Below are positions 14,692-21,350 of a stretch of 23,909 nucleotides of DNA, in pieces (the stretch's first letter is position 1; each line of letters starts with the position of its first letter). A program made the translations under genes and the position numbers. The stretch is from a virus. The notes beneath the pieces are model-generated. The model was not told the origin of the DNA and did no database searches. It was given only the letters and a program-made list of their open reading frames with translations. Location of the stretch: positions 1 to 23,909 of IMG/VR virus record IMGVR_UViG_3300009417_000019; one strand, written 5' to 3'.

Positions 14692-14756
14692 CGCTTAGGT
14701 TTGAGTTTAAACGCTATTTAAACGCATATTCTTGATTTACTTTAAAACAATTTGCA

Positions 14757-15449
14757 TCACCAAGACGAAAAAAGTCTATTATTACCTCCTAGTCGAAGCA
14801 AATTGGATGATCCTTCTCCTGTTTTTGGATCTATCGCTTTTGGCAGATCTGGAGTAATTGTACCTTTAGCGACTCCTTTCAGCCAAATCATCGCTTCATC
14901 ATATCTGTCAACTCTGATTTGAGGTATATTTTGAGGGCTGATTCTTGCATGCACATGATACAATGCTAGATCAATCATATACATTACGATTAAGGGATGT
15001 CGTTTATCTCCAAGTTCCCAAAATGTATTGTTTGTTGGATTGTTGCTAACTGTAGATGCAATGGCTGTGTAAGTGTGGCCAACTTGCTGCCAAAATGCAG
15101 TGTTTGTTGGAATTTTGCCAGTATTAGCCACAGTGCAGATGTAGTTGCGTTCGTCATTGTTGGAAATATACGTAATGTAATCGCCCACAGCGTAAGCAAA
15201 CGAATCATCGTAGTCGTTAGGCTCAAAATCAAATTCGACAATGGCGCCAGACGAGTAAGTCGCATTGTTATTATATGGTTGAACATCTAAAAATATCTCC
15301 TGGTCATTATACCTACCATTTAGATATGATTTGATTTGTTCGTAAGCTGCAAGTTCGCTTTTCGTTCTGATCGAATTTTGATTGTCTACGCAAATATTGT
15401 AGATGTCATCCTGGATCAGAAACGCGTAATCATGTATTGATAGTCTCAT
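14757..15449 (-). CDS. gp36/DUF1320-like head-tail adaptor with inserted repeats
   Basis: A 230-residue protein from the ATG at 15449; an in-frame TTG at 15470 would add seven residues but is a less likely start. The outer parts match Mu gp36-like DUF1320 adaptors: residues about 35-47 AAYEQIKSYLNGRY and 151-196 HPLIVMYMIDLALYHVHARI, RVDRYDEAMIWLKGVAKG. Between them lies an insertion of about 95 residues (52-148) built from repeats with YSSGAIVEFD, YAVGDYITYISNNDERNYIC, TGKIPTNTAFWQ and a degenerate NPTNNTFWE. The VGDxIxxxxxxYxCxxxxTgkxPTNTxFW pattern resembles small carbohydrate-binding (CBM5/12-like) modules. The adaptor should sit under the portal; the insert would be exposed on the neck. 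The family call is moderate, the insert plainly visible. Confidence 0.7.
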   Translation of the reverse strand: MRLSIHDYAFLIQDDIYNICVDNQNSIRTKSELAAYEQIKSYLNGRYNDQEIFLDVQPYNNNATYSSGAIVEFDFEPNDYDDSFAYAVGDYITYISNNDERNYICTVANTGKIPTNTAFWQQVGHTYTAIASTVSNNPTNNTFWELGDKRHPLIVMYMIDLALYHVHARISPQNIPQIRVDRYDEAMIWLKGVAKGTITPDLPKAIDPKTGEGSSNLLRLGGNNRLFSSW

Positions 15450-15462
15450 GTTGATCTTTTGA

Positions 15463-15765
15463 TTATCCAATGTAAGTCACCACAACCTGGTGGCCAATTC
15501 CTGAAATTTCGTATGTCGGCAATCGATATTCTCCTTTAGGGTTCACCTTTTGTTTAAACGATTGGCCAATTGGAATATTAGTTCCATTCACCAAGCACCC
15601 TCCAGTACTGCAAACATAAACCTCAATGGCTCCTGAAGGGATCACCACAGGAGTGCTAGTTGCATTTGTATGATATTGGACAAGGATGCCACCACCGTTC
15701 TTGTGGTAAGATTTTTTACCACTTACTGACAACCCTTGGATTTCTGTAAATAATTCTACTACCAT
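15463..15765 (-). CDS. small beta-rich structural protein of unknown role
   Basis: A 100-residue protein starting at the ATG at 15765 (MVVELFTEIQG), 10 nt after the terminase stop; a longer in-frame start at 15819 would run into the terminase gene. It is beta-rich and glycine/valine/threonine-rich, with short strands (GGGILVQYH, TPVVIPSGAIEVYVCSTGG, QSFKQKVNPKGEYRLP, HQVVVTYIG) like a small jelly-roll or Ig-like domain. Its place between large terminase and adaptor suggests a minor head or neck decoration protein. No named family is recognised. Confidence 0.65.
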   Translation of the reverse strand: MVVELFTEIQGLSVSGKKSYHKNGGGILVQYHTNATSTPVVIPSGAIEVYVCSTGGCLVNGTNIPIGQSFKQKVNPKGEYRLPTYEISGIGHQVVVTYIG

Positions 15766-15775
15766 AATTTTAATT

Positions 15776-17287
15776 TTACCAGCGCAATCTTGGTTTGCGT
15801 TTCGCGATTTTTGGAGCAAAGGCTTCTTTCTTTGTCCGCTTGTTTAATTTTTTGACTGCACCTTGTAGCGCATCAGGAAAGTCGTCTGGAGCGTTAGATC
15901 CTTTTTCAAATGCCAATATTTGATCAATGGCATTCTTCATGTCAATACTGTTCTTCAAATCTTCATTGAAGTACATCCATCCCAATTCGAAAGTAGCTGA
16001 CATGTTTTCGATTCGAATGAATTTATTTGCCTTACTTTCTTTATCAGCTCTGATTGGAATGTACCAACCTCTGGCTTCTCCTTCATTGTCGAAATCGTCT
16101 CTGAAGAAATCAGCCTGAATAAAGCTTCCTTCGTACCAGTATTCTGGATGCACTTCCTTTAAGTTGTCTTCATGTGTAGTGTAAAGCCATTTCACAACCT
16201 TGGTAGTGGAGGATTGCTGGCAGAAAACAAAATTCACCATGTACTCTTTACCCTTTTTGCAAACAATCGGCATGGCTTTAAAGTCGCCTGTGGACGTATA
16301 AGATAAATCAGCATAACCAACAATGAAGTCGTATTCGCTAAGAGGTAGAGGTTTTTTGTATTGTATCCATTCCTCCAGGAAAATATTTCCATCCTCAATG
16401 GGGTTGTTCATGTATTCTCTTTGGAAAGACCTGTAGGTTGTTTTCTTGCGTTTCTTCTCCCAATACTCCTTACTCGTCTTAGATGGCCATGTTGGCTCCC
16501 CATTCTCATCGAGTGCATTTACTTTTAAATGAAAAGCTTCCGGAAGATCTTTAAGACAATTGACTAGGATGCTGTTCTTGTGAATCCTGTTGTTAGCAAT
16601 TACGAAACGTTCAATTGCATAGTCAGCACTATCAAAACAACCTCGCAGATCTTCCAAAATCCATTCTACTGCTTCACGAACTCTTTTAGGGTTTTTACAA
16701 CGTTCTTTTGTGTCAGCATCATCAATCAGAATATAGTCTGGTCGTTTTTCGTTTTCCTTCACACCCCGTGGAGAGGAGCCTAGTCCGAGGGAGTAAAACC
16801 CGACCCCATTCTTTGTAGAAAACTCACCAGACGTCCAATTGCCACTACTAACCTGGTCACCAAAGTCATGAATAAGTCTTTTGTTGTACTGGAATTCAGC
16901 TTGAATTGTTCCAAGCAGCTTAGTAGCTTTCTTGTCAGTATCTCCAACGACGATCATTCCATTTAACTCTACATTTATATACAGCCAGATTGGAGTGCCT
17001 AAAACTGCATGAGTGGATTTAGCACTACTCCTGTAGGCTTCGAAAACTACATCAATAACCTTATTTTCTTTGACTGCGTTTGCAAATTCTATATGAAAAC
17101 TAGCGCATGGTGATTTGGCATAATGCGGAAAGTAATACTCAAAGAAAAATTTATAGTCTTTCTTGGCTCTTTTGATTCGAGCTTGTTGCTGTGCAGGAGT
17201 CTCAAAGGTATCGACAATAGTGGAGCTCTGAATGTCTTTACATAGGCGCTCCCACTGTTCGACCATCGATTTTGGAACGCGCTTCAT
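15776..17287 (-). CDS. terL: terminase large subunit
   Basis: A 503-residue DNA packaging motor. The N-terminal ATPase has Walker A at about 84-92 (AYRSSAKST, with the RxxaKST variant usual in this family) and Walker B at about 184-191 (DYILIDDAD) followed by the catalytic-acid region. The C-terminal RNase H-like nuclease starts with VGYADLSYTSTGDFKA (D326) and ends with PDDFPDALQGAV near residues 475-486, whose acidic pair completes the metal site. It cuts concatemeric or integrated DNA and drives it into proheads; in Mu-like phages packaging starts from integrated copies. Its ATG overlaps the stop of the small-subunit-like gene (ATGA). Confidence 0.95.
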   Translation of the reverse strand: MKRVPKSMVEQWERLCKDIQSSTIVDTFETPAQQQARIKRAKKDYKFFFEYYFPHYAKSPCASFHIEFANAVKENKVIDVVFEAYRSSAKSTHAVLGTPIWLYINVELNGMIVVGDTDKKATKLLGTIQAEFQYNKRLIHDFGDQVSSGNWTSGEFSTKNGVGFYSLGLGSSPRGVKENEKRPDYILIDDADTKERCKNPKRVREAVEWILEDLRGCFDSADYAIERFVIANNRIHKNSILVNCLKDLPEAFHLKVNALDENGEPTWPSKTSKEYWEKKRKKTTYRSFQREYMNNPIEDGNIFLEEWIQYKKPLPLSEYDFIVGYADLSYTSTGDFKAMPIVCKKGKEYMVNFVFCQQSSTTKVVKWLYTTHEDNLKEVHPEYWYEGSFIQADFFRDDFDNEGEARGWYIPIRADKESKANKFIRIENMSATFELGWMYFNEDLKNSIDMKNAIDQILAFEKGSNAPDDFPDALQGAVKKLNKRTKKEAFAPKIAKRKPRLRW

Positions 17288-17721
17288 AATTTCTCTTTTA
17301 TGTATGAATTTTGATAATGATTGATCTTTTTAATCAATTCCATCGTCAATTCTGAATCAGATCCCCTGCGATGTTGTAGCCACTTTACGAATTCAGAAAA
17401 CACACCAATTGAGTCAATTACTGAATTGGGTTCTAGTTTCTCAATCGATGATGTGATCTTGATTAACGAATCTGCAATGTTTCCATATTCGTCTGACTCT
17501 AGAGCCTTCTGGATTATTGCTTTTGCTGAGAGCAATAGTCCGTTTACAAGCTCTTCACGAGTCAACATTTTAGCAGCTCGCTGCTCTTCCCATTTGCCCT
17601 CTCTAATCCACTTTCTAAGCGTGTTATCGCTGCCAATTCCAACAGTAGTTAGAATGGATTCCAATAACTCACCTTGCATGTACAGAGAGAGCGCCCATTT
17701 CTTCTTTTGTGCAGAATTCAT
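17284..17721 (-). CDS. terminase small subunit-like HTH protein
   Basis: A 145-residue protein with an N-terminal helix-turn-helix (LSLYMQGELLESILTTVGIG, then SDNTLRKWIREGKWEEQRA at about 12-50), the pattern found in small terminase-like/DUF1804 proteins that recognise packaging DNA. The rest is helical (oligomerisation), with KAIIQKALESDEYGNIADSL and a C-terminal coiled region. It lies directly upstream of terL with a 4-nt overlap, the standard arrangement, and is the first gene of the leftward late operon. I see no clear promoter for it in the 155-bp divergent region. Confidence 0.82.
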   Translation of the reverse strand: MNSAQKKKWALSLYMQGELLESILTTVGIGSDNTLRKWIREGKWEEQRAAKMLTREELVNGLLLSAKAIIQKALESDEYGNIADSLIKITSSIEKLEPNSVIDSIGVFSEFVKWLQHRRGSDSELTMELIKKINHYQNSYIKEKL

Positions 17722-17819
17722 GTTACAAAAATGGCAAAAAAAACACTACACCTTATTGATTTATGTTTTTGTTGAATGTTCATTATTAATTGAATGCAGT
17801 CAAAAAACCCAGCAAAAAC

Positions 17820-17860
17820 ACACAATTTGCATGACTCAGAAAAAGAGTGAAAATTTGTGT
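17820..17860. repeat. imperfect inverted repeat in divergent late region
   Basis: ACACAATTT (17820-17828) faces AAATTTGTGT (17851-17860), complementary with a one-base bulge, and inside it ACTC faces GAGT around a short A-rich loop. It overlaps the candidate rightward promoter and sits between the two divergent late operons, so an activator or repressor site is possible. Confidence 0.45.
17827..17857 (+). promoter_or_regulatory. candidate Bacteroidota-type late promoter
   Basis: TTG at 17827-17829 is followed after 20 nt by AAAATTTG at 17850-17857, close to the Bacteroidota consensus TTG-N17-23-TAnnTTTG (only the first T differs). The predicted transcription start would be near 17864, just upstream of the first rightward late gene at 17877. 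No equally good match was found for the leftward operon. This is pattern matching only. Confidence 0.45.
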
Positions 17861-17876
17861 CATAATTAATTAATAA

Positions 17877-18248
17877 ATGATGCTAACGCTGCTCAATATT
17901 CTTCTTTTAAACATGACAGATGATATGTCTGCGGCTAAAGTGACAATAATAGCTGCAATTACAGGATTATTGGGTGCGCTTATTGGGTCAGGCGGTTTGG
18001 GCGGTATGCTTAAGGATTGGCTTGGCTCTAAAAATCATGAACAAAAAGCAAAAATATTAAGTGCGGAAAAAAAGGATTACGTTGAGCGGATTGCGACATT
18101 GGAAAAGGAGCTTACTGAGGTAAAGCTCACGCTAGAAATCTTAATCGCAAAGCTTGAAATGTTGAAAGGCATAGATGGCTCATTCAAGTATTACGAACTC
18201 TTAGTGAAAAGAAAAAAGAAATTTGACGATGAACAAAAGGGTGGATGA
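17877..18248 (+). CDS. small membrane protein with coiled coil, lysis-like
   Basis: A 123-residue protein with a hydrophobic N-terminal region (an optional first stretch MLTLLNILLLNM, then KVTIIAAITGLLGALIGSGGLGGML at about 21-45) followed by a charged coiled coil (about 60-100, ERIATLEKELTEVKLTLEIL). Translation could begin at 17877 or, giving a cleaner membrane protein, at the internal ATG at 17913 (MTDDMSAAK). This topology is shared by spanin- and holin-associated proteins of phages, and its position at the head of the late operon, where Mu-like phages often keep lysis genes, agrees. No endolysin is adjacent. Its end overlaps the next gene by 20 nt. Confidence 0.65.
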   Translation: MMLTLLNILLLNMTDDMSAAKVTIIAAITGLLGALIGSGGLGGMLKDWLGSKNHEQKAKILSAEKKDYVERIATLEKELTEVKLTLEILIAKLEMLKGIDGSFKYYELLVKRKKKFDDEQKGG

Positions 18249-18636
18249 TGCGCTGAAATTCCTAGATGATTTGTTGTTGTTACAAAAAGAGACAATCGAC
18301 AAATTTAAAACAGGTGGTCAATTGGTCACTTTTGAAATGGTTCACGCTATTGGGACTGATCCAATTGACATTGCAGCTGGTGTTTCAGTCTGGTCTACTG
18401 AAAAAACAAACCAAGAGGTTGATTTGTCTTGCAAGATGCAGGATAAAGCTGAATTGCCAAACCACATGCATCCTGACGCAGACGAAGATTTCGACATTGA
18501 GTATGGTAAGTTATTCGACAAAAATACAAATACAGTTCATGAAGGTAAATTCACCTTTAAGGCTGGTCAATGGCATAATCTGGTTGCAATAGGAGAAACG
18601 TTCATCAAAATCAAAAGTCGTAAAATCGAATCATGA
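18229..18636 (+). CDS. cupin-like domain protein
   Basis: A 135-residue protein from the ATG at 18229; an upstream TTG at 18223 adds only two residues. The N-terminal 30 residues are helical. Residues about 70-128 look like a cupin barrel: NHMHPDADEDFDIEYGKL supplies H79, H81 and acidic residues with a trailing glycine (HxH-x3-4-E-x6-G style motif 1), and FKAGQWHNLVAIGE gives the G-xx-HN style motif 2 with H116. Cupins bind a metal and act as enzymes or as binding/structural domains. Its gene overlaps both the membrane protein gene (20 nt) and the protease gene (4 nt, ATGA). The role in a phage late operon is unknown. Confidence 0.6.
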   Translation: MNKRVDDALKFLDDLLLLQKETIDKFKTGGQLVTFEMVHAIGTDPIDIAAGVSVWSTEKTNQEVDLSCKMQDKAELPNHMHPDADEDFDIEYGKLFDKNTNTVHEGKFTFKAGQWHNLVAIGETFIKIKSRKIES

Positions 18637-19703
18637 AGCATCTCATAAATAAGGATAAAAATCTAATCACATTCTGGTTGACAAAACCAATCTTCAACTG
18701 GACGACTCCAGCTGATGAATTTCAACGTGCAATGCTAGTTGCTGAAATGGATGGAGTTAAAGAAATGAGAATGCGAATCAATTGTCCTGGAGGAGCCATC
18801 GATGTCGGTAGTGCCATCGCAAACGAAATTGAACGCTCGTCGATGCGCACAATTGCAATGGTCGATGGTATTGCGGCTAGTATGGCTAGCAACCTACTTG
18901 CGTACTTTGACGAAGTAGAGATTGCTGGTAATGCAAAAATCATGATCCATAACCCAAGTGGTTATGCTTCTGGACAGTCAGACGATATGAGAACTGCAGC
19001 TCAGCTGCTCGACGATATGAAAAACGATCTTCTTGATCGCTACGTCAAGCGCACCAACGTGAAGCGCAAGGCCTTGTCTACTATGATGGATCAAGAAACT
19101 TGGATTAATGCCAAACAAGCCATTAAAAACAAGTTTGCTGACAGGGTCTACAATGCAGTCGCAGAAGTTGAAACTGACAAGTCAGCTCCTGACGACATGT
19201 ACACTGCATTCCATTCGAAATTAACGAAATTCTATAATCTGGGCGATGACCCTACAAAAATACAACAAATGTATTCTAACGAAGCAAAACTCAAACTGGG
19301 GCTTCCAACTACTGCAACTGATGCACAAGTTGAACAAGCCTTAACCAATTTGCAAACTCAAGCTGCCAAGACTGAAGCTTTAGAAAAGCAAATTAATGAC
19401 CAAAAAGCAAGTCAAGTAAACAATCTAATTAATAAGGCAATTGCTGACGAAAAGATCACTGCTGATTCAAAAGACCATTATACCAAGTTGGCAACTGGAG
19501 ACTTTGAAACTACAAAAGCGATTTTGGACGGAATGACCAAAGTGGTAAAACCTAGCGATGTTATCAACTCTGATGTTGTTCCAGGACAAGCAGCTGAAAA
19601 GAAATGGGATGAACTGGTTGCAATGGGACCTGAAAAGTTCACAGAGTGGAAAGATCAAAATCCAGAAGCATACCAAAAGGCTTTTAAAGATCATTATAAA
19701 TAA
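18633..19703 (+). CDS. ClpP-like prohead protease fused to scaffold
   Basis: A 356-residue protein with an N-terminal ClpP-fold (S14/Mu gpI-like) protease and a C-terminal scaffold-like tail. The protease has INCPGGAIDVGSAIANEI (oxyanion region), the nucleophile S83 in DGIAASMASN and the general base H106 in IMIHNPSG; the third member is probably a D in the DLLDRYV region near 133-138. The C-terminal part (about 215-356) is helical and charged, with coiled coil around residues 235-265, ANKAIADEKITADSK-like sequence typical of Mu gpI/Z tails, and an ending WDELVAMGPEKFTEWKDQNP. It processes the prohead and scaffolds capsid assembly; the capsid gene follows. Confidence 0.9.
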   Translation: MKHLINKDKNLITFWLTKPIFNWTTPADEFQRAMLVAEMDGVKEMRMRINCPGGAIDVGSAIANEIERSSMRTIAMVDGIAASMASNLLAYFDEVEIAGNAKIMIHNPSGYASGQSDDMRTAAQLLDDMKNDLLDRYVKRTNVKRKALSTMMDQETWINAKQAIKNKFADRVYNAVAEVETDKSAPDDMYTAFHSKLTKFYNLGDDPTKIQQMYSNEAKLKLGLPTTATDAQVEQALTNLQTQAAKTEALEKQINDQKASQVNNLINKAIADEKITADSKDHYTKLATGDFETTKAILDGMTKVVKPSDVINSDVVPGQAAEKKWDELVAMGPEKFTEWKDQNPEAYQKAFKDHYK

Positions 19704-19705
19704 AC

Positions 19706-19749
19706 AGCTAATTAATTAGCTAAAGTTTAATCAATAATTTAATCAATAA
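19706..19749. repeat. palindrome and 12-bp tandem repeat in capsid leader
   Basis: The 61-nt gap before the capsid gene holds a perfect 16-nt palindrome AGCTAATTAATTAGCT (19706-19721) and two head-to-tail copies of TTTAATCAATAA (19726-19737 and 19738-19749). The first could form an mRNA hairpin at the boundary between protease and capsid transcripts; the AT-rich repeats leave an unstructured leader before the capsid ATG. Confidence 0.7.
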
Positions 19750-19764
19750 TTAATTCAAAATATC

Positions 19765-20694
19765 ATGGCAGGAGTACATAAAGAAATTTGGGAATCAGAA
19801 GTTGAGAAAAAATATAGAGGCGATCAAACTGGTCGACACTTAGAAGGAATGAAGGACTACTCGAGTAAAGTTTCAATAGATAAGGGTGTAATTGCAATAA
19901 ACTTGGCAGTTATCGGGGCTGACCCAAAAGCTTTGGTAGACAACACGGTTTATCCTATTTCATCTAGTGCACATGATTCTTCTCAAGCGGTTTTAGCCTT
20001 GAGGAAAGTTGAAACCGAAAACACAATTATTACTGATGATGAATTGTATGGGATTTCCTATGATGCTATTGGGGTGACTGTTGAGCAACATACAGAGGTA
20101 CTTTCAGAAACCAACATCGCCCTAACCAATTTTGTTTTTTCACCTAGTACTCATACTGCTGAAACGCCAATATTCCTAACGACTGGAGCGGATAGAGATG
20201 GATCAGGTAGAAAAAAACTAACAGTTCAAGATATTAGAAGACTGAAAGTGGCTTTCAATAACGCTAAAATTCCATTGACAGGAAGGCGTATCGTACTTTG
20301 TGCTGAGCACATTGGAGATTTACTAGACGAAAACGAAGCTTTCTCTAACCAGTATAAGAACATCCGCGAAGGTCAGATTTTGCGTTTATATGGCTTTGAT
20401 GTATATGAGGAATTAGATATGGCAACCTACACAGGAACTGCCGGGGACGCGACAACAATGAATCGTGAAGCTTTTGGCAGTATTCCTGACTTTTCAAGTA
20501 GCAGATTGTCTTCTTTTGCATATTATGTACGAAATGCATGGAAGGCAATGACGAATAACAAAATGTACTACAGTAAGGCTGAGGACAATCCAAAAACTCG
20601 AGAAAACGAAGTAGGATTTAGAAAGTATTTTTGTGCTGCTCCAAAAACCCAAAGAGGTTTCGCAGCCTTGGTCGATGATGACAGTACTGTATAG
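19765..20694 (+). CDS. major capsid protein, HK97-like
   Basis: A 309-residue protein placed directly after the protease/scaffold, the invariant location of the Mu-type major head protein (gpT). The sequence shows the style of Bacteroidota HK97-fold capsids: an N-terminal arm (MAGVHKEIWESEVEKKYRG), the DDELYGISYDAIGVTVEQHT strand region, a central domain with LTVQDIRRLKVAFNNAKIPL, then RRIVLCAEHIGDLLDENEAF, and a C-terminal strand DNPKTRENEVGFRKYFCAAP. It builds the icosahedral shell. It has the most structured leader of the operon and is followed by a hairpin, as expected for the most highly expressed gene. Exact fold is inferred from position and pattern. Confidence 0.85.
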   Translation: MAGVHKEIWESEVEKKYRGDQTGRHLEGMKDYSSKVSIDKGVIAINLAVIGADPKALVDNTVYPISSSAHDSSQAVLALRKVETENTIITDDELYGISYDAIGVTVEQHTEVLSETNIALTNFVFSPSTHTAETPIFLTTGADRDGSGRKKLTVQDIRRLKVAFNNAKIPLTGRRIVLCAEHIGDLLDENEAFSNQYKNIREGQILRLYGFDVYEELDMATYTGTAGDATTMNREAFGSIPDFSSSRLSSFAYYVRNAWKAMTNNKMYYSKAEDNPKTRENEVGFRKYFCAAPKTQRGFAALVDDDSTV

Positions 20695-20726
20695 TTCTCT
20701 AGTTTCAAGTCAATAAATTCTAACAT

Positions 20727-20741
20727 AGGCTTCGGAAGCCT
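20727..20741 (+). promoter_or_regulatory. short hairpin after capsid gene
   Basis: AGGCTT and AAGCCT form a 6-bp stem with loop CGG in the 64-nt gap after the capsid stop. There is no T run, so it is more likely an mRNA 3' end stabiliser or weak attenuator than a full terminator. It may set the capsid to downstream gene ratio. Confidence 0.5.
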
Positions 20742-20758
20742 TAACTAAATCAACTGAA

Positions 20759-21280
20759 ATGGATTTTAATCAAAAAATCAAAAACTACTTTAAAAGTCAC
20801 CCAAAAGCTAAAAGTGTAATAATTGCCTCTGATGGCAATTGTTTTCAACCAGATGGTTTTGGGAAAAATTGTGCGAAGAACCATGCAAAAGAGAACGATC
20901 TCAAATTTGAGGAAGTCAAGCGAGGTCAAAAGGTTACAATTTCAATGAAATCTGATGATGTCATCAAACCAATTATAGGCGCAACTGAAGTTAAGACGCT
21001 CAAGTCTGAAGTTAAGACGCTGAAGACTGACAAAACCAATCTTGGAGCAGAGGTGAAGACACTCAAATCTGAGATCAAGACGCTGAAGACTGACAAAACC
21101 AATCTTGGAAAAGAGGTGAAGGCACTCACATCTGAGATCAAATCGATGAAGACTTTAAATGCAAATCTTGAGTCAGAACTTGCACAGCTCAAGAAAGAAG
21201 AGCCAGTTCTCGATGCTGATTCAAAGGCTGATGCTGATTCAAAAACAGACAAAGTCACTACTGACCCCAAGGAGGGTTAA
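20759..21280 (+). CDS. gp35-like protein with repeated coiled coil
   Basis: A 173-residue protein in the position of Mu gp35, between capsid and tail genes. The N-terminal domain (about 1-65, KSVIIASDGNCFQPDGFGKN, then AKNHAKENDLKFEEV) is a small globular unit with a DGNCF motif and A-xx-HA segment as in head-associated proteins of Bacteroidota phages. Residues 77-139 are three 21-residue repeats with EVKTLKS / IKTLKTDKTNLG heptads that should form a coiled coil. The tail is acidic with ADSK repeats (DADSKADADSKTDK). It may be a capsid fibre, decoration or neck protein. The repeat makes its length likely to vary between related phages. Confidence 0.65.
   Translation: MDFNQKIKNYFKSHPKAKSVIIASDGNCFQPDGFGKNCAKNHAKENDLKFEEVKRGQKVTISMKSDDVIKPIIGATEVKTLKSEVKTLKTDKTNLGAEVKTLKSEIKTLKTDKTNLGKEVKALTSEIKSMKTLNANLESELAQLKKEEPVLDADSKADADSKTDKVTTDPKEG
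20987..21175 (+). repeat. three tandem 63-bp coding repeats
   Basis: Three in-frame copies at 20987-21049, 21050-21112 and 21113-21175, each coding 21 residues (three heptads). Copies 1 and 2 share an identical run across the AAGACGCTGAAGACTGAC and AAAACCAATCTTGGA stretch, while copy 3 has diverged, suggesting recent duplication of the first two. Confidence 0.9.
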
Positions 21281-21306
21281 TTGAGGCTAGTCAGAATTTC
21301 AAATAA

Positions 21307-21331
21307 AATCCTTGTAATAGGATTATTTTTT
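21307..21331 (+). terminator. probable weak intrinsic terminator before sheath gene
   Basis: AATCCT (21307-21312) pairs with AGGATT (21319-21324) around loop TGTAAT, followed by A and a run of six T. The stem is short, so partial termination is likely. It lies between the coiled-coil protein gene and the sheath gene and may reduce transcription from head into tail genes. Confidence 0.55.
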
Positions 21332-21350
21332 AAAGATAAAATTCAATACA

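Noticed and set aside
14990-15290. 98- and 97-residue frames within the adaptor gene region
   Set aside because: Both are alternate-frame shadows; the adaptor frame is supported by DUF1320-like flanks and its repeats.
20987-21175. Possible CRISPR-like array
   Set aside because: The units are contiguous 63-bp in-frame coding repeats without spacers.
20926-21270. 114-residue - strand frame with repeats opposite the coiled-coil gene
   Set aside because: Its repeats merely mirror the 63-bp tandem repeats of the sense gene.
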